64,000 bases of DNA from Amoebidium appalachense (lineage: Eukaryota; Ichthyosporea), in the NCBI GenBank assembly GCA_963693365.1, contig CAVNZM010000007.1, positions 10,850,001 to 10,914,000 of the forward strand, in the 5' to 3' direction. Below the pieces are notes generated by a model, which worked only from the letters and a program-made list of their open reading frames with translations, searched no databases and was not told where the DNA came from. The position numbers were made by a program, and so were the translations under genes. This document shows positions 15,273 through 26,963 of this stretch, in pieces (the stretch's first letter is position 1; each line of letters begins with the position of its first letter).

Positions 15273-15660
15273 AGGGGGGAAGGGAGGGTGGGGAGAAAGT
15301 GTGGATGTGTGTGTGACGGGAACGCAGGGGGGATGGGGGGGTTGGGGGAATGAGGGGGGAGGAGGAATCTTTTAACGGGCGGGGGGGAGGATGTGTGGTT
15401 GTGTGTTGGAGGGGGGAGGAGAGCGCATGTGTGAAGGGAGGTGCGAGGTGGCGCGCACACGCACGTGTGTTTGGGGTTGGAGGGAAGGGTAAAGGGAGAA
15501 GTGTGTTTGGGGGGGAGGGGGGAGGGGGAGGGGAAGGAAGTGGGCAGGTGCGGGATGTGTGCGAGAGCTTGTGTGTATGTGTGTGTGTGTGTGGGGTTGC
15601 CCTTGCCTACGTGTGTATGTGTGTGTGAGGGGGCAGGGAGAAGAAGTGTGTGTGCGGTTG

Positions 15661-15705
<45 letters not shown>

Positions 15706-16350
15706 TGAGGTGCAAGCATTGTTTCTGTGTTGCTGTGACCTACCCCGGGGACAGCAGGTCCAGGGCACCGGGTGTCTTCCTTGCGGTTTGCTGTGCACCC
15801 ACGTGTAAGCAGGGCTGCCCAGCTCGAATCCCCCCCCCCCCCCCCCCCCCCCTCTCCCCCCCCCCCCCCTTCTACCCCTCTCTCATTGTCCCTCCCCCCT
15901 TCCCCTCCCCCCCCTTCCCCTCCCCCACATCTCCTCAACCCTTTCTCTCTCCCCCCTCCCCCCCCCCCCCCTCCCCCCTCCTCTCCCCCTTTCCCCCCTC
16001 GTTTCTCACAGTGTAGCAGACAAGACGTGTTCTGTTTCTTCACTCCACCAAACCCCTACGTCTCAGTGTCCACCAACAAAACCGCACCAAGCACATCCTC
16101 TCCTCCCCTTCCCCCCCCCCCCCCCCCCCCCCCCACCCCCAGCACGCACCGTCTCCTTAGCCAGCCTCTTTGCCAGGGTGGCAGCCAGGTCACTTGCCGG
16201 CCTCTCCAACCCCCCACTGGGCAGCCTTTCTCTCCTTGCTGGCTCACTGGCTGGCTGCTCCAGCTCCACCGTGCTGGGGGGCTCCAAGGTGTCTACGGCG
16301 TCAAAGAACTCATCGTTGCTCTCGGGGGGCACCCCCGGTGGCACTGTCAT
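9866..16350 (-). CDS. KH-like / NYN nuclease / CCCH zinc finger / ankyrin protein
   Basis: Seven exons on the minus strand: 16350-16150, 15790-15744, 14695-14416, 13616-13367, 12535-12417, 11771-11609, 11131-9866; every junction is GT-AG and phases agree. About 774 residues if one extra C in the C9 run at 10936-10944 is discounted; otherwise the frame breaks there. Domain order: acidic N-terminus; KH-like segment in exon 3 ([10 protein letters not shown] ... [14 protein letters not shown]); NYN/PIN-like nuclease in exons 4-6, with [17 protein letters not shown] and [13 protein letters not shown] holding the expected metal-binding acids; Pro/Ser-rich linker; CCCH finger [16 protein letters not shown] (C-x5-C-x4-C-x3-H, about 10795-10845); two to three ankyrin repeats ([20 protein letters not shown]); basic tail. 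NYN domains cut RNA, so a KHNYN/N4BP1-like RNA-decay role is likely. The start ATG at 16350 follows an acceptor at 16356-16357, so there is at least one 5' leader exon I could not fix. Confidence 0.82.
11772..12416. repeat. Intron 5 of the KH-NYN gene: (GT)n and poly-G
   Basis: On the coding (minus) strand this intron opens GTAAAG, passes a long C tract (plus-strand poly-G, about 12314-12352) and ends in an interrupted (CA)n that runs to the acceptor CACAG at 11772-11776. A 21-nt open stretch near 12050 flanked by AG and GT was considered as an exon and rejected (see rejected items). Confidence 0.7.
12541..12975. repeat. 20-bp minisatellite, about 21 units, inside an intron
   Basis: Tandem units of 20 bp with consensus TGCACAGGGTTAAAGRTGCA. 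Variants alternate in the first six bases (TGCACA, CATAGA, CAAACG), with one shortened unit near 12840. The array fills much of intron 4 of the KH-NYN gene and starts 5 bp beyond the exon at 12535. The GGGTTAAAG core resembles telomere-type sequence only superficially. Confidence 0.92.
15049..15107 (+). repeat. Uninterrupted G59 tract
   Basis: Fifty-nine consecutive G on the plus strand, one of the longest of many G/C homopolymers here; it lies in intron 2 of the KH-NYN gene as C59 on the coding strand. Flanked by (TG)n at about 15211-15270 and 15665-15703. Confidence 0.9.
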
Positions 16351-18994
16351 GGTGCCTGCAGGGGCAATGGTGTGAAAAGATTGCAGCACGAAAGCCGCAG
16401 GTGCAAGCGTGCGTGAAAGAGGGGCACAGTGAACAGCCCCCCTTCAGCGCTTGCCCCCCCCCCCCCCCCCCCCCTCCACACACACACATACACGCACGTA
16501 TACACACACATACACACACACGCACGCACGCACTCACTCACACATGCACACACACGCACACCCCCGAACACACACACATACAGACACACACACACACACA
16601 CATACACACGCACACACGCACTCTCTCACACACACACACAAACACACACATACAGACACACACACACACGCACACACACACACCATCATCACCACCAAAA
16701 AAAAGCATGCACATAGCAAGCACCAGCAGATGTGCTGCCTAACTCAGGACACACAATCAGCAAGTACCCCTTGGCTATTTAACCCGCAAGACGGCCACTG
16801 GGTGTGCAAGCAGACTGCATCTGGTGTGCTGTGGCGCACCACCCGTGTCTTTGGGCATGCATAGCGGTTACCTTGAGAGCGTTTATGGCCTGCTGCTGGC
16901 CCCTAACAGTGGCAAGAGCGTCGACGTGTTTGTTGCTGTGAGCACGAGGCTGAGGGAAGCTACAATGTGTGTGTGGCCCGAGGGTTAGGCTAGGAGTATG
17001 CCGTATGTCACAAGTGGAGGTGCGTAAAGAGTACACGTGGGTGTGCTTGAAACAAAACAAAACAACATCGGGTTGGTCAGTCTCGGAGACTCTTGTAGGA
17101 AGGACGCAAAATCAATTATTTATAAATATTTCAGAGCTGTATAAGTAACAAGGCCTCCAAAACTCCCGGAGGCCTTGATACATACGTAACCAAGTTTTTG
17201 TTGTCGTTTCACTTTTCGTTTCAAACTTTCAGCCAATCAAAAGGGTGATGTCCACTGGCAACCAGGGTGCAGAATAGCGATGCTTTATCTCCACGACGGA
17301 AAGAGAAAGAGCAATTTCGCCCTTATTTCATTTTTGCTAAGCATTTTTCTGTACAAAATAATAATTGCGTGGCTTTATAGGCAAGATAACACCGCTACAA
17401 AGTTGGGAGGTAATATATATTGATATACAAAGGCTGTGTATGACACTGTGAAGGGGCTGCGGCTTTTACTACCCTTTCCAAGGTTAGCTATGATTGGCTC
17501 CCCTGAGGCTTCGAGAGAGGGGCAGGGAAAGCTGGGTCTGTGCAAATTTAAAGGTATGTTACAAGGTATTATGTTTTCTTGGCCGAGTTCTCTTCAACAG
17601 CAGTAGCATGTATACATAAAAGTGTATAAAAGTGTATAATTTCTGCTGACCGTTTAACTTAGGGTTCTGCTTTTGGTATTAAAAAACCGGGTTATTTGAA
17701 ATAGCCTTTTTTTAGCTGGCATAACGTTATATACCCAATTCAGCAACAGGGCTGAGTCTTTGCACACTACGATTTGCATCGCTCCGCTTTAGTAATCACG
17801 CAGCCGCTTGTTGACTGACAAGGTGTGGTCAGGGAAGTGGTCAGGCCGCGTTATTTTGTTATTATTATTCTTGTTAACAACTATAATAACGGTAACGGTG
17901 TTATTAACCTTTGATTATCTTCATTTTTATGCTGTTTCAAATCTATGTGCTTGGATAGACGAAAATTTTGCAGGCTTTGATAGCCTTGAGTTTTAGAGTC
18001 CATGTTGTCAACAGCACCCCAAGAGGTAGTCGTTAGGTAGGGCGTATAGACTGAGAGTAGAGGGTTGGGGCAGCCACTGCAGCACGTTTGGTAGCCCCCC
18101 TAGTTTTCTCCCTTAGGCCTACTGCATCCAGGTTTCCATAGTGACGGTGGGCACCCCTTAACTACCTCCCTACAAAGATGCAAAAGTTTGGTTACTTCCA
18201 GGTGCTAGTTTGCGCACTCTAATTTCTCCTCGCCCTACCATTATGGACTGACTCCCGACATTGTGGTTTTCCTGGCTGTGTTGCACGTTGCAGAGAAAGA
18301 AGTCGCAGAAAAAGAACCGTAGACACGTAGGGCTGTAGGAGGAAGATGGAATGGGGAGGGGAAGGTTGGGGAGGAGGGGGCTGGGGAGGTCAAACACACA
18401 TTTTACCATGTAGTTGCCCCACCACACAACACTCTTCGTGCGTGAACAGCAGCTCCGAGGATAACTAGCAAGAACCCTATTCCTGTGCTCTTGAAAGGGA
18501 AACCATCCTCTTCCCCAGGCACACAATCACAACGTGCTCTGCTTTTAGGAGCCTCTATCACTACTATTCTGTGGCTATTACCACACACTTTCACCAGCAG
18601 CTGTTGCAGATACAACTAAGGAACCATGCACACCTGTTTCATCCCCCCCCCCCCCCCCCCCCCCCCCCTCTCCCCTTCTCTCCCCCACCCCCACCCCCTC
18701 CATTTTCCTCCCTTCCTCCTCCTCCCCCCCCCCCCCCCCCTCCTAACAGGGTGCTTGGCTGTGTGCCCCAAGTACTTGCCTATTCGCTCTCTCCCCTGCT
18801 TTGCTGGGCCGTTACACATCTCGTGACCCCCGCTCCCCTCCCCCCCCCTCCCCCCCCTCCCCCCCTCCTTAGTTTTTTCTCAAGGGCATTCTTCCTTTCC
18901 GTCACACTTATTCTTGCCTGTCATAGGGACGGCCGCCTTGAACTAGCTCGCATTTATTCTCCAGGCTATCGGCCCCCCTTCCCCCCTCCCCCCC

Positions 18995-19093
18995 TTGGGC
19001 CTTGCTTTATTATACATACTCTCTATGTATGGTTTGCACTCTGCATCGTGTTATCCGTTACACATAAGTACTTCCACATACTTTATGATGCAT
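18995..19093 (+). repeat. Poly-C-tailed dispersed repeat, copy C (fragment)
   Basis: About 100 bp matching the tail end of copies A and B: TTATACATACTCTCTATGTA, then GTTTGCACTCTGCATCGTGT and TATCCGTTAC, ending in a C-rich tract at 19094. Diverged before the tail (ACTTTATGATGCAT). Confidence 0.8.
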
Positions 19094-19536
19094 CCCCCCC
19101 CTTCCCCTTCGAAACCACCACCACCATCACCACCACCGACACTAATCCTCCCCCGCTACTCCTTACCTTATCTCTTTCATTCCTCACATGTCCCGCTTCC
19201 ACCACTCTTCCTCCCCAGTCTCCTTTTGGCCCCTCCTGCTCCCCCCCCCCCCCCCCCCCAGGGTCCCCTGAGACTACTGACACTCTAACATTCCCCTCCC
19301 CTCTCTTACTTCCCCCCCCCCCCCTCCCCCTTTCCCTCCTCCTTCCCCTCCCATTTTCTCTGCACACCCAACAGGTCTTAACCAGATCTGCACATCGTTA
19401 GTCACAATCTTCTCACATATATGAGAGAATGATCGTATTGGTACGATTTGTCTAATATCTGACGATTCTGCAGCATCCATAAGACCCCCCTCCCCCCTCC
19501 CCCCTCCCCCTCCCCCCCCCCCCCCCCCCCCCCCCT

Positions 19537-19762
<226 letters not shown>

Positions 19763-19824
19763 GGCGCCTGTTGTTTTGCTTGTCATTTGTTGTTCTGGTT
19801 GATTACCTGTAATCTTCGCTTATT

Positions 19825-19859
<35 letters not shown>

Positions 19860-20031
19860 TGTGCGGGGTTGCACATACCGGTGTCTACTTTTCTTCTTAC
19901 TGTTTTTCTCTCCACACACTTCATCTGTCCACTTCTGCATACCCCCTTTCATAGCTATAGACACACTTCACACATTGCGTTACGCGCACGCATGCACACA
20001 CCGCTCTGTTGGCGACAGCTCCCTTGGAACC

Positions 20032-20659
20032 CATGCGGCATGTTACCCGCCGGCGTAACATAACTCGGACTATCGGTTTGGCTTTTTTCAAGCCCAAAGC
20101 AATGGGTGATACCATATTTCCGGCTGACATCCGGGGGCATAGCTTTCCGTTCGAAGACGATAAAGTTCCGCCCTAGTAAGCGTGTTACTACCCTGCGGCG
20201 TGGGTCAAATCTCATATTTTCCCCTCTGATTACGAATTCTGTGGCCTTCGGGACTTAATTCTTTTCAGCTGGTGTAGTATGTTAGCCAGGGAAGTATCGA
20301 CTTAGGTATCGACGGGGGAGCTTCCTAGAAGCCCCGTCTCCTGAGTTCCTATCTATATTTTTCTTGCTTCTGCTTACTGCTGCAACTTTAACCCCCGGCC
20401 TTTCCCACTGCCCTTGCCTGCATAAGCAACCCTGCTCGTCTCTGATCAAGACGGGTGACCTACTCATGTTCAAGTGAAACAGTATCTGAGTTGGGTTTCG
20501 TTAACGAGGGGAATAGGTCGAAACTCGGGTACTGTGGATGACGTGGGCCCCCCCTGAGGATGGGCTCTGCTTATTATGCATACTCTTTATGTATGGCTTG
20601 CATTCTGCATCGTGTTATCCGTTTGTTCTTGTGTACTTCGTACTTTTTGACGCATTCAA

Positions 20660-20708
<49 letters not shown>
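20032..20708 (+). repeat. Poly-C-tailed dispersed repeat, copy B (near full length)
   Basis: A 630-bp unit from CATGCGGCATGTTACCCGCC (20032) to GACGCATTCAAAA (20661), followed by C47 (20662-20708). It is the inverted counterpart of copy A, 15.5 kb away, and both copies begin at the same base, marking a real 5' boundary. Matching landmarks include TGGGTTTCGTTAACGAGG, GATGGGCTCTGCTTATTATG and GCATCGTGTTATCCGTTTGT. No protein-coding frame is conserved between copies. Confidence 0.88.
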
Positions 20709-20909
20709 TTCCCCCCTCGCTGCTGCTGTTACCACCCTGCGTGTGTTCTCTTTCTCAATGTCTTCTACCACTCTGCGTCTCTGCTACCCTCTGCTACTCC
20801 CCCTTGGCATCTTTGCCATCCCCCTCCCTCTTGGTCTTGTCTACGATGTGTATTAGCTGGCCATGAACAGCCACTCTCTAAGGCGCTCACCCCACTCCCC
20901 CCCCGTCTC

Positions 20910-20954
<45 letters not shown>

Positions 20955-21204
20955 CCCCCCCCGCCCCGCCCGTTCCTGGTACGTCCTGTCATTGCCCTCT
21001 GCTTGTCCCTTCCCTCACTGCATTACCACTGTTTTGTCCTTTCTCTTTTTCCTCTCACCTACACATATCCATATCAACTTGAGTCTTCTTGTTTATACAC
21101 AAAAGTCCCCAGTTGGTATACGTATCCACTCCCCCCCCCCCCCCCCCCCCCCCCCCCCGGCCCCTCCCCCCTCCTCCCCCCCCCCCCCCCCCCCCCCCCC
21201 GCTC

Positions 21205-21465
21205 CTTGACTAAGACGGGTTGGCCCCCCCAAGCTCAATTGATGCTTGGAGAGTCGTATATACGTGGGCTCAAGGTCCGAAACTCAGACGCAATTGATGA
21301 CTTGGGCTCTCCTGAGGACGGGCTCTGCTTATGACGCATACTGTGCGCATTGCTGATGTTGCATACTTGAATGTTTGCATTTGCATGTGTCCTGCACCAT
21401 GCTTCTCATCGTTTATGTGTACTTCGTGCCGTGTTACGCACTCAAATTCCTCCCCCCCCCCCCTC
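21205..21465 (+). repeat. Poly-C-tailed dispersed repeat, copy D (fragment)
   Basis: Diverged copy of the last 250 bp: AAGACGGGTTGGCC, GGTCCGAAACTCAGACG, GACGGGCTCTGCTTATGACG, TTTATGTGTACTTCGTGCCG and GTTACGCACTCAAATTCC, then a C-rich tail. It lies about 160 bp upstream of the first TLC exon. Confidence 0.75.
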
Positions 21466-21623
21466 CACCCTGCGTCGCCCCTCCCTGCCTGGTGTCCCCA
21501 CACACTGCACGCCAATCACCCTGTGCCCTCAACTTAGCACATGTTTTTCTTGCCGGCTGGCACTGACCCGTCACCATGTGCAGGCGGTAAGGGGACTGCC
21601 CGGCACAGGCCGGGATTGGGGGG

Positions 21624-21800
21624 ATGGAGGGGGTCGGGGGCCTTTGGGAGTATGCGCCCATTGTGGGGGTATCGATGTGTGGCTTCTCGGTGGCATACGT
21701 GCTGGCTGGCTGGCTGTCGGGGGGCATTGAGGCCTACCGCAGACTGGATGCACTCAACCAGCACCTATGGAGTATGAGGTGCGTGGGTATGGGGTGTGGC

Positions 21801-21854
<54 letters not shown>

Positions 21855-22365
21855 TGTGCGTGTGTGTGTGCGTGTGCGTGTGCGTGTGCGTGTGCGTGTG
21901 CGTGTGTGTGCGCGCGCGCGTGTGTGGTGCACGGTGTGTGCATGCCTGCCTACGTTCTCGTGTGTGTGACCGGTGTGTACAGTGTGTGTGCATCTGAGTA
22001 TGTTCGTGTGTGTGTGGGGAGGGATGTATGTGTGATGGTGGTGTTTGGTTGCCTGTAGCGAATACATGGATGAATGAGTGAAGGTTACAGAAGGGTGGAG
22101 ATGTTCGAGTAAAACGGGGCACATCCTCGTATTTCCAGTCTTGTACATGACCATTTGTGTGTGTGTGTGTGTACGTGTGTGTTCGTGTGTGTGCACGTGC
22201 ATGTTCGTGTGAGCGCATGTTTGGGTCTATATAACTTTGTGTTCTGACTAGTGTATGGTGCCGTTGTGTGTGTATTGGTAGCTGCATGTGCTTACGCACT
22301 GTGAACGTGGATGCCGGAGAATGGAGGGGTGGGAATTGGTGGTGGTGGTGGTGGTGGTGGTGTGT

Positions 22366-22412
<47 letters not shown>

Positions 22413-22627
22413 GGGGGAGGAAGGGGGAGGGAGGGTAGGGCGAGTCTTGCATGCCGTTGTGATGATTTCAGAGTCGTGTGCCTGCGATATATACATGCAC
22501 GTAATGGGGATGATGTAATTAGACTAGGTGACGGTAGAGCAGTGTTTGTCTGTTTATGTTTTTGTGTGTGGTGTGTGCGTGATTTTGGAATGGTGGTGAA
22601 GGGGAAGGGAATGGGGAGTGGGGGGTG

Positions 22628-22702
<75 letters not shown>

Positions 22703-23501
22703 TGGGTGTGGGTGTGGGTGGGTGGGTGTGGGTGTGTGTGTGTGTAGAGGGGGAAGGGGGGGGAGGGGGCATGTAGTTACGGATTACGACGTGCACATTC
22801 ACGACGGACAACACGATGCAGATTTGTTAAGGTCACACAAAGAATATTTATTAGAATTTTAAACCGATATTGCGGGGTGGGGGGTGGGGGGTGGGGTGTG
22901 TGGAAATGCTGGGAAGGTCAAAGGGAGGGGGCTGTTGTTGTTTGTGTGGAGGTGGGGGGGGGGGGGGGGGAGGACTCTGGCCATGTATTCATGCGATTAT
23001 GGGGCCTTATGTGGCACCTCCTCTGACAATGATCCACCATTGATCAACATCCCCCCCCCGTCCCCCCCATTCCTTCAGGATGGTTTCTGCCACCCACGGA
23101 CTGCTGTGTGGACTCGGGGGGGTTATTGCACTCACAGACCCGCTGATCTGGGGGGATGCCGTGGACTCGTGGAGTGCATTTGGGGCCGATGTCGTGGGGT
23201 TCTTTGTGGGCTACACTCTGTACGACCTGCTGATCACCCTAACCCGCTACCGTGAGAGGGGGCGTCCATGGGATGTGGTGTTGCACCACGTGATGGTCCT
23301 GGCCCTGGCTGCTATGCCCTTGGCCCTCAGGAGATATGCCCTCGTCACCTGCTGCTAGTACGTCCAGTACCCTCCCCCCCCTCCCCCCGGCCTGCCTCCC
23401 TGCCTGCCCCTCTTGCTTTATTACTTAGGGAATGTTGGAGACGATGTGGATGGGTAGATGGTGCTGGGTGCAGTTGCAGTTGTATCACTATTAGTGGCCG
23501 A

Positions 23502-23589
<88 letters not shown>

Positions 23590-24004
23590 GTGTTCGTGTG
23601 TGCATGCGTGGTGGTGTCTGCAAGTGTGGCCGTGCTCTGGCTTACTCCCCCTGTTTGCTTCAAATTGCCTCACCGAGAACCACAGGCACACTGTGTGTAC
23701 GGCAAAAGCACCTGAGTGTACACCTTTGATTGACCAATGGTGCAAGGGGTGGGTGGTGCGCAGTGTCTGTGTGTGTGCACTTGAGTTTGTGTGACCGTGT
23801 ACGTGTCATCATTGGGGTATCCTATTCATAACATAAATTCGTTGACAAAGCATTATGCCGAATTCACTGCGTCACACTTATGAACACATGTGGCCGTACA
23901 TTGTGCCCCCCCTCCCCCCGGTGAAGTTTGCACTCCGCATTGTGTTGCCCGTTATCAGGGTTTCTAACACCCCCCCCCCCCCCTCCCCTCCCCCCTCCCC
24001 CCCC

Positions 24005-24035
<31 letters not shown>

Positions 24036-24341
24036 AGCCTTGCCAACGAGCTGTCCACGCCGTTCCTGCATTTGATGCACTTCCTCAAGTACCTGCACGT
24101 GCCCAAGAGCAGTGGGCTGGTCAAGGCCAACCAGGTGGTCTTTGCCAGCACCTTCTTTGTGTGCCGGGTGCTGCTCAACAGCTACGCCATCTACCGCCTG
24201 GTCACCTCCCCAAACTTTGGCCCCCTGCCGTGGCTGGAGCAGGTGGCCGGCCTGGGCCTGAGTGTGTGCTTCCTGGCCCTCAACGTGTGGTGGTTTGTTC
24301 TGATTGTCAAAATGGCCGTGGGCATAGTGAAGGCAGAGTAG
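21624..24341 (+). CDS. TLC-domain membrane protein (TLCD4/TMEM56-like)
   Basis: Three exons: 21624-21778, 23079-23357, 24038-24341; phases 2 and 2 agree at both junctions; 245 residues. TLC proteins are multi-pass membrane proteins tied to ceramide/sphingolipid or membrane-fluidity functions. Exon 1 gives the first membrane pass and a linker ([18 protein letters not shown]). Exon 2 gives further passes and the conserved HH pair ([16 protein letters not shown]) after [12 protein letters not shown]. Exon 3 gives [19 protein letters not shown], then two more passes, ending at TAG 24339-24341. Order and spacing match TLCD4-type proteins rather than ceramide synthases (no homeobox region). The start is the first ATG with a hydrophobic segment behind it. 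Intron 2 ends with copy F of the poly-C repeat, directly at the acceptor. Intron 1 carries (TG)n tracts and antisense copy E. Confidence 0.88.
21802..21930. repeat. (TG)n and (CG)n-interrupted tract just after the TLC exon 1 donor
   Basis: Starts about 25 bp after the donor and lies wholly in intron 1. Further (TG)n and poly-G tracts follow in the same intron near 22365-22411 and 22630-22745. Confidence 0.85.
22771..22850 (-). repeat. Poly-C-tailed dispersed repeat, copy E (antisense fragment)
   Basis: On the minus strand it reads AAATCTGCATCGTGTTGTCC, GTCGTGAATGTGCACGTCG and on into a C-rich tail (plus-strand G tract at about 22749-22770). It sits in TLC intron 1 opposite to the gene and is not at a splice site. 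Confidence 0.75.
23507..23600. repeat. (TG)n microsatellite in TLC intron 2
   Basis: About 80 bp of pure TG then TGCGTG variants, 150 bp after the exon 2 donor. Confidence 0.9.
23920..24037 (+). repeat. Poly-C-tailed repeat, copy F, forming the 3' end of TLC intron 2
   Basis: AAGTTTGCACTCCGCATTGT, GTTGCCCGTTATCAGGG and TTTCTAACACCCC match the family end; the C tract continues to CCCAG at 24033-24037, which is the acceptor of exon 3. The TTCTAAC is a plausible branch point. The repeat tail is therefore the polypyrimidine tract. Confidence 0.8.
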
Positions 24342-24422
24342 GGAAGGGAGCGGGTTTGGAAAACGAAACTGATAGACTGAAGAGTGTAAGGCACATCTGA
24401 TTTATTCCTCAGTTACCCTCAC

Positions 24423-24497
<75 letters not shown>

Positions 24498-24550
24498 CGT
24501 GTGTGTGTGTGTGTGCACGTGCACGTGCGCGTGTGTGCGCGTGCGTGACA

Positions 24551-24583
<33 letters not shown>

Positions 24584-26591
24584 TGTTTCCAGTGTGTTGT
24601 GTGTTTGGGCACAGGTCGACAGGCAGACCTAGGGACTGATAACCGTCACACGTGAGGAAAAAAATTCGTGCAGACAAATGAATTTCTTCCTATTTGGAAC
24701 CTTATTATGAGACGTTCGGATAGAGGGAGAACTTCGCACTTCAAGATAGACGCAAATGTTTAATTCTGAACCAGGAGCACAGGTGTGTAGTCGAAGGCTT
24801 TTTACCCCTGCGGGGCATGCACGTATGCACGATTTAGCTACTTCAGTCAAATGTAAGCCTTTTGGAAATGTAAATGGATAGTGGAGTAATAGTCATTTCG
24901 TATCAATGGTACGTACAGAAGCATGGCATGATGGCACAGTAAAAAACCATCTGTGATGGCGCACGCTGCAACTCGGCCCTTCTAATCCCACTTTGTGTTA
25001 CACCTTTCGCCCCTACCCTGTTCTGTAGTGAAAGGAACATTTTGGATCCTTCGGGAATACACGTGTACGCCATGTGAACAATATGCGGCGCAACATGATG
25101 ACATTGTGTTTACATAATTAGACCATTCCGATTGGCTTTCCCGCCGAGTTTCGAAAAACACTTATCCAATCAAAAAATGCCCGGCGGATTCTCCGGTTTA
25201 CAGCGCTTGAAATTGCTGGCCCATGATAGGTCATCCAAGTCAGAGCATGTCTTGTGTCTTTGACGGCTTTATTGTAGAAACCGATATCTGTTAATCTGAA
25301 ATTTTGAATGACATTTTTAGTATACTCTGTGGAATTTTATCTATTTGATTATTACGTGCGTGAGCGTAGACCGTGGATTTAATACTGGACAAGAATGAAG
25401 ACAACTGTTACAAAGACTGATTCGTACCCTGGTTCCAGCAAGAATCTGATTGGATATCTTTTACGCTTCATACTTCGTCTCAGGGTGTGAAATCACTTTT
25501 GGCCGGTACCATTTTAGCACCTTTTCCTCTGCCTGAATCGTCCTAATATAGCCATCAGCGGTTTTTGGAGAGTAATTATTATGGAATTGAATATATTAAG
25601 GTCGCTGGTGGAAAATTGATTGATATAGCCTGAAAAGCCAGCCCTGGGACGTTTTTCGAGGTTTCAGGGACAATTCTGTGACCATAAACCCAATAATTTC
25701 AAACTTTAAAGCCTGCTTCGTCCTGGTGTCGGTCATTTGATTGGCTTAGCCTCCCGGTCATAGAAGCCAGATCGCCAGCGACATTATTGGCCTACACGCG
25801 AAGTACTGGCGTCTAGACTCTAGAGGATGGCACGTCATGTTTACTGCACAGATATCCTAAATGTTGCATGAATATAGTGACTTTCATATGCACTAAATCG
25901 CATTTGATAGCCATTTAAGCGTTACAGCCGAAACGCATGCATGCACATGCCGCGACTGAATATTCCGACTGTGGTGCTCCAAATTTATCGACGTGTTACG
26001 TCACGTGTACGACCGGTCGGTATCCGGAATTTCATTGTGTGGTCATGGATACCACATTGTATCAACCAAGTTTAGCCCCTTAAAGTTGATAAAAAAAAAA
26101 TCATTCAATATGGTTTTTTTCTTGAAGTCTCTTTCTATGAGACGGTGCTTCGAGGTGACAATGCCTGCAGCGAACGCGACCCATACGGTACATGGGCAGA
26201 CAAGGTATTAAAAGTTTCACACCCTGGTCTTGGCGGGTCCTCTAGCCAAGTGGAGACCGGAAATATCACAGCCACGATCTTGGCGCTCTGAGATTATACG
26301 TCAGAAACCAATCATATGAGTTGACGGCACAGTGTGTCGCATACCAGATGTGTGACAAGGCCTCAGCACCGCCGCAATGTTCCGCCAGTCAGACACAGAG
26401 TGTCGACCGTCTGACTGTGCAGCTGAGGCTTTGGTTATATCCTTCAGGACTGCTATACACAACTGGTCTGAATACACACCGCATGCACCGGCGGTCCGGC
26501 ACCCACAGGCATAACGGAAATAGCTGCAGGAGGTTTATCGCGCAAAAGCAAGCACACCAGTTTCGTTGAAAAGCTGCTGCCACACGCGAAG
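24342..26591. other. Intergenic, mostly unique AT-rich DNA
   Basis: After a (TG)n at about 24425-24580 the sequence becomes free of microsatellites to about 27.5 kb. CCAAT-type motifs occur near 25132 (CCGATTGGCTTTCC), 25168 (TATCCAATCAAAAA) and 25449. Short open frames near 26320-26580 precede the next gene and could be its leader. No domain is recognised. Confidence 0.55.
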
Positions 26592-26963
26592 ATGCATTGG
26601 CTAAAGAAGACGTTTTTTGCGGTGCTGCTGTGTGCCGTGTCCTTCACAACCGTTGCTGCGAAGGCTGTTGCCGCGCACATCGAAGAAGCTGCTATGCCTG
26701 AGGCAACCCCTGTTTACGAGGGCGAACCGGTGCACTACGACGCACGGCGCTCCATTGCCGACGCGCTTGTCCTCACGGGAGGTAGGCAGGTGCCCATGGC
26801 TGGCGTCTACGTCAGCACACAGCAGGGCAGCAGTACGGCCGTGCAGACCGCCGGGTTTGTGGCGCTGGTGGGCCTGATAGCCCTGGCTGCAGCCTGGTCA
26901 AACCGCAGGCTGCAAAGAACCGGCCCACTATCCCGCGCGCAGCCCGTGCACCTGGCAGCATAG
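26592..26963 (+). CDS. Small single-exon membrane protein, function unknown
   Basis: An open frame of 123 residues from ATG 26592 to TAG 26961-26963. Residues 1-24 look like a signal peptide (MHWLKKTFFAVLLCAVSFTT, cleavage perhaps after AAKA). A polar stretch follows (EATPVYEGEPVHYDARRS). Residues about 86-107 are one hydrophobic pass (AGFVALVGLIALAAAW), then a basic SNRRLQRT, consistent with a type I protein with a short cytosolic tail. Codons are G/C-ending, unlike the AT-rich flanks, which supports coding. I recognise no family. It lies in the largest repeat-free island of the window and has no close neighbour. A single-pass accessory subunit or secreted precursor are possibilities only. 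Confidence 0.6.
   Translation: MHWLKKTFFAVLLCAVSFTTVAAKAVAAHIEEAAMPEATPVYEGEPVHYDARRSIADALVLTGGRQVPMAGVYVSTQQGSSTAVQTAGFVALVGLIALAAAWSNRRLQRTGPLSRAQPVHLAA

Noticed and set aside
16908-16971. Minus-strand open segment (KHVDALATVRGQQQAINALK) with a CACAG acceptor and GTAACC donor
   Set aside because: Its phase 0 end does not fit the exon at 16355, where joining would create a stop; at most it is a 5' leader exon.
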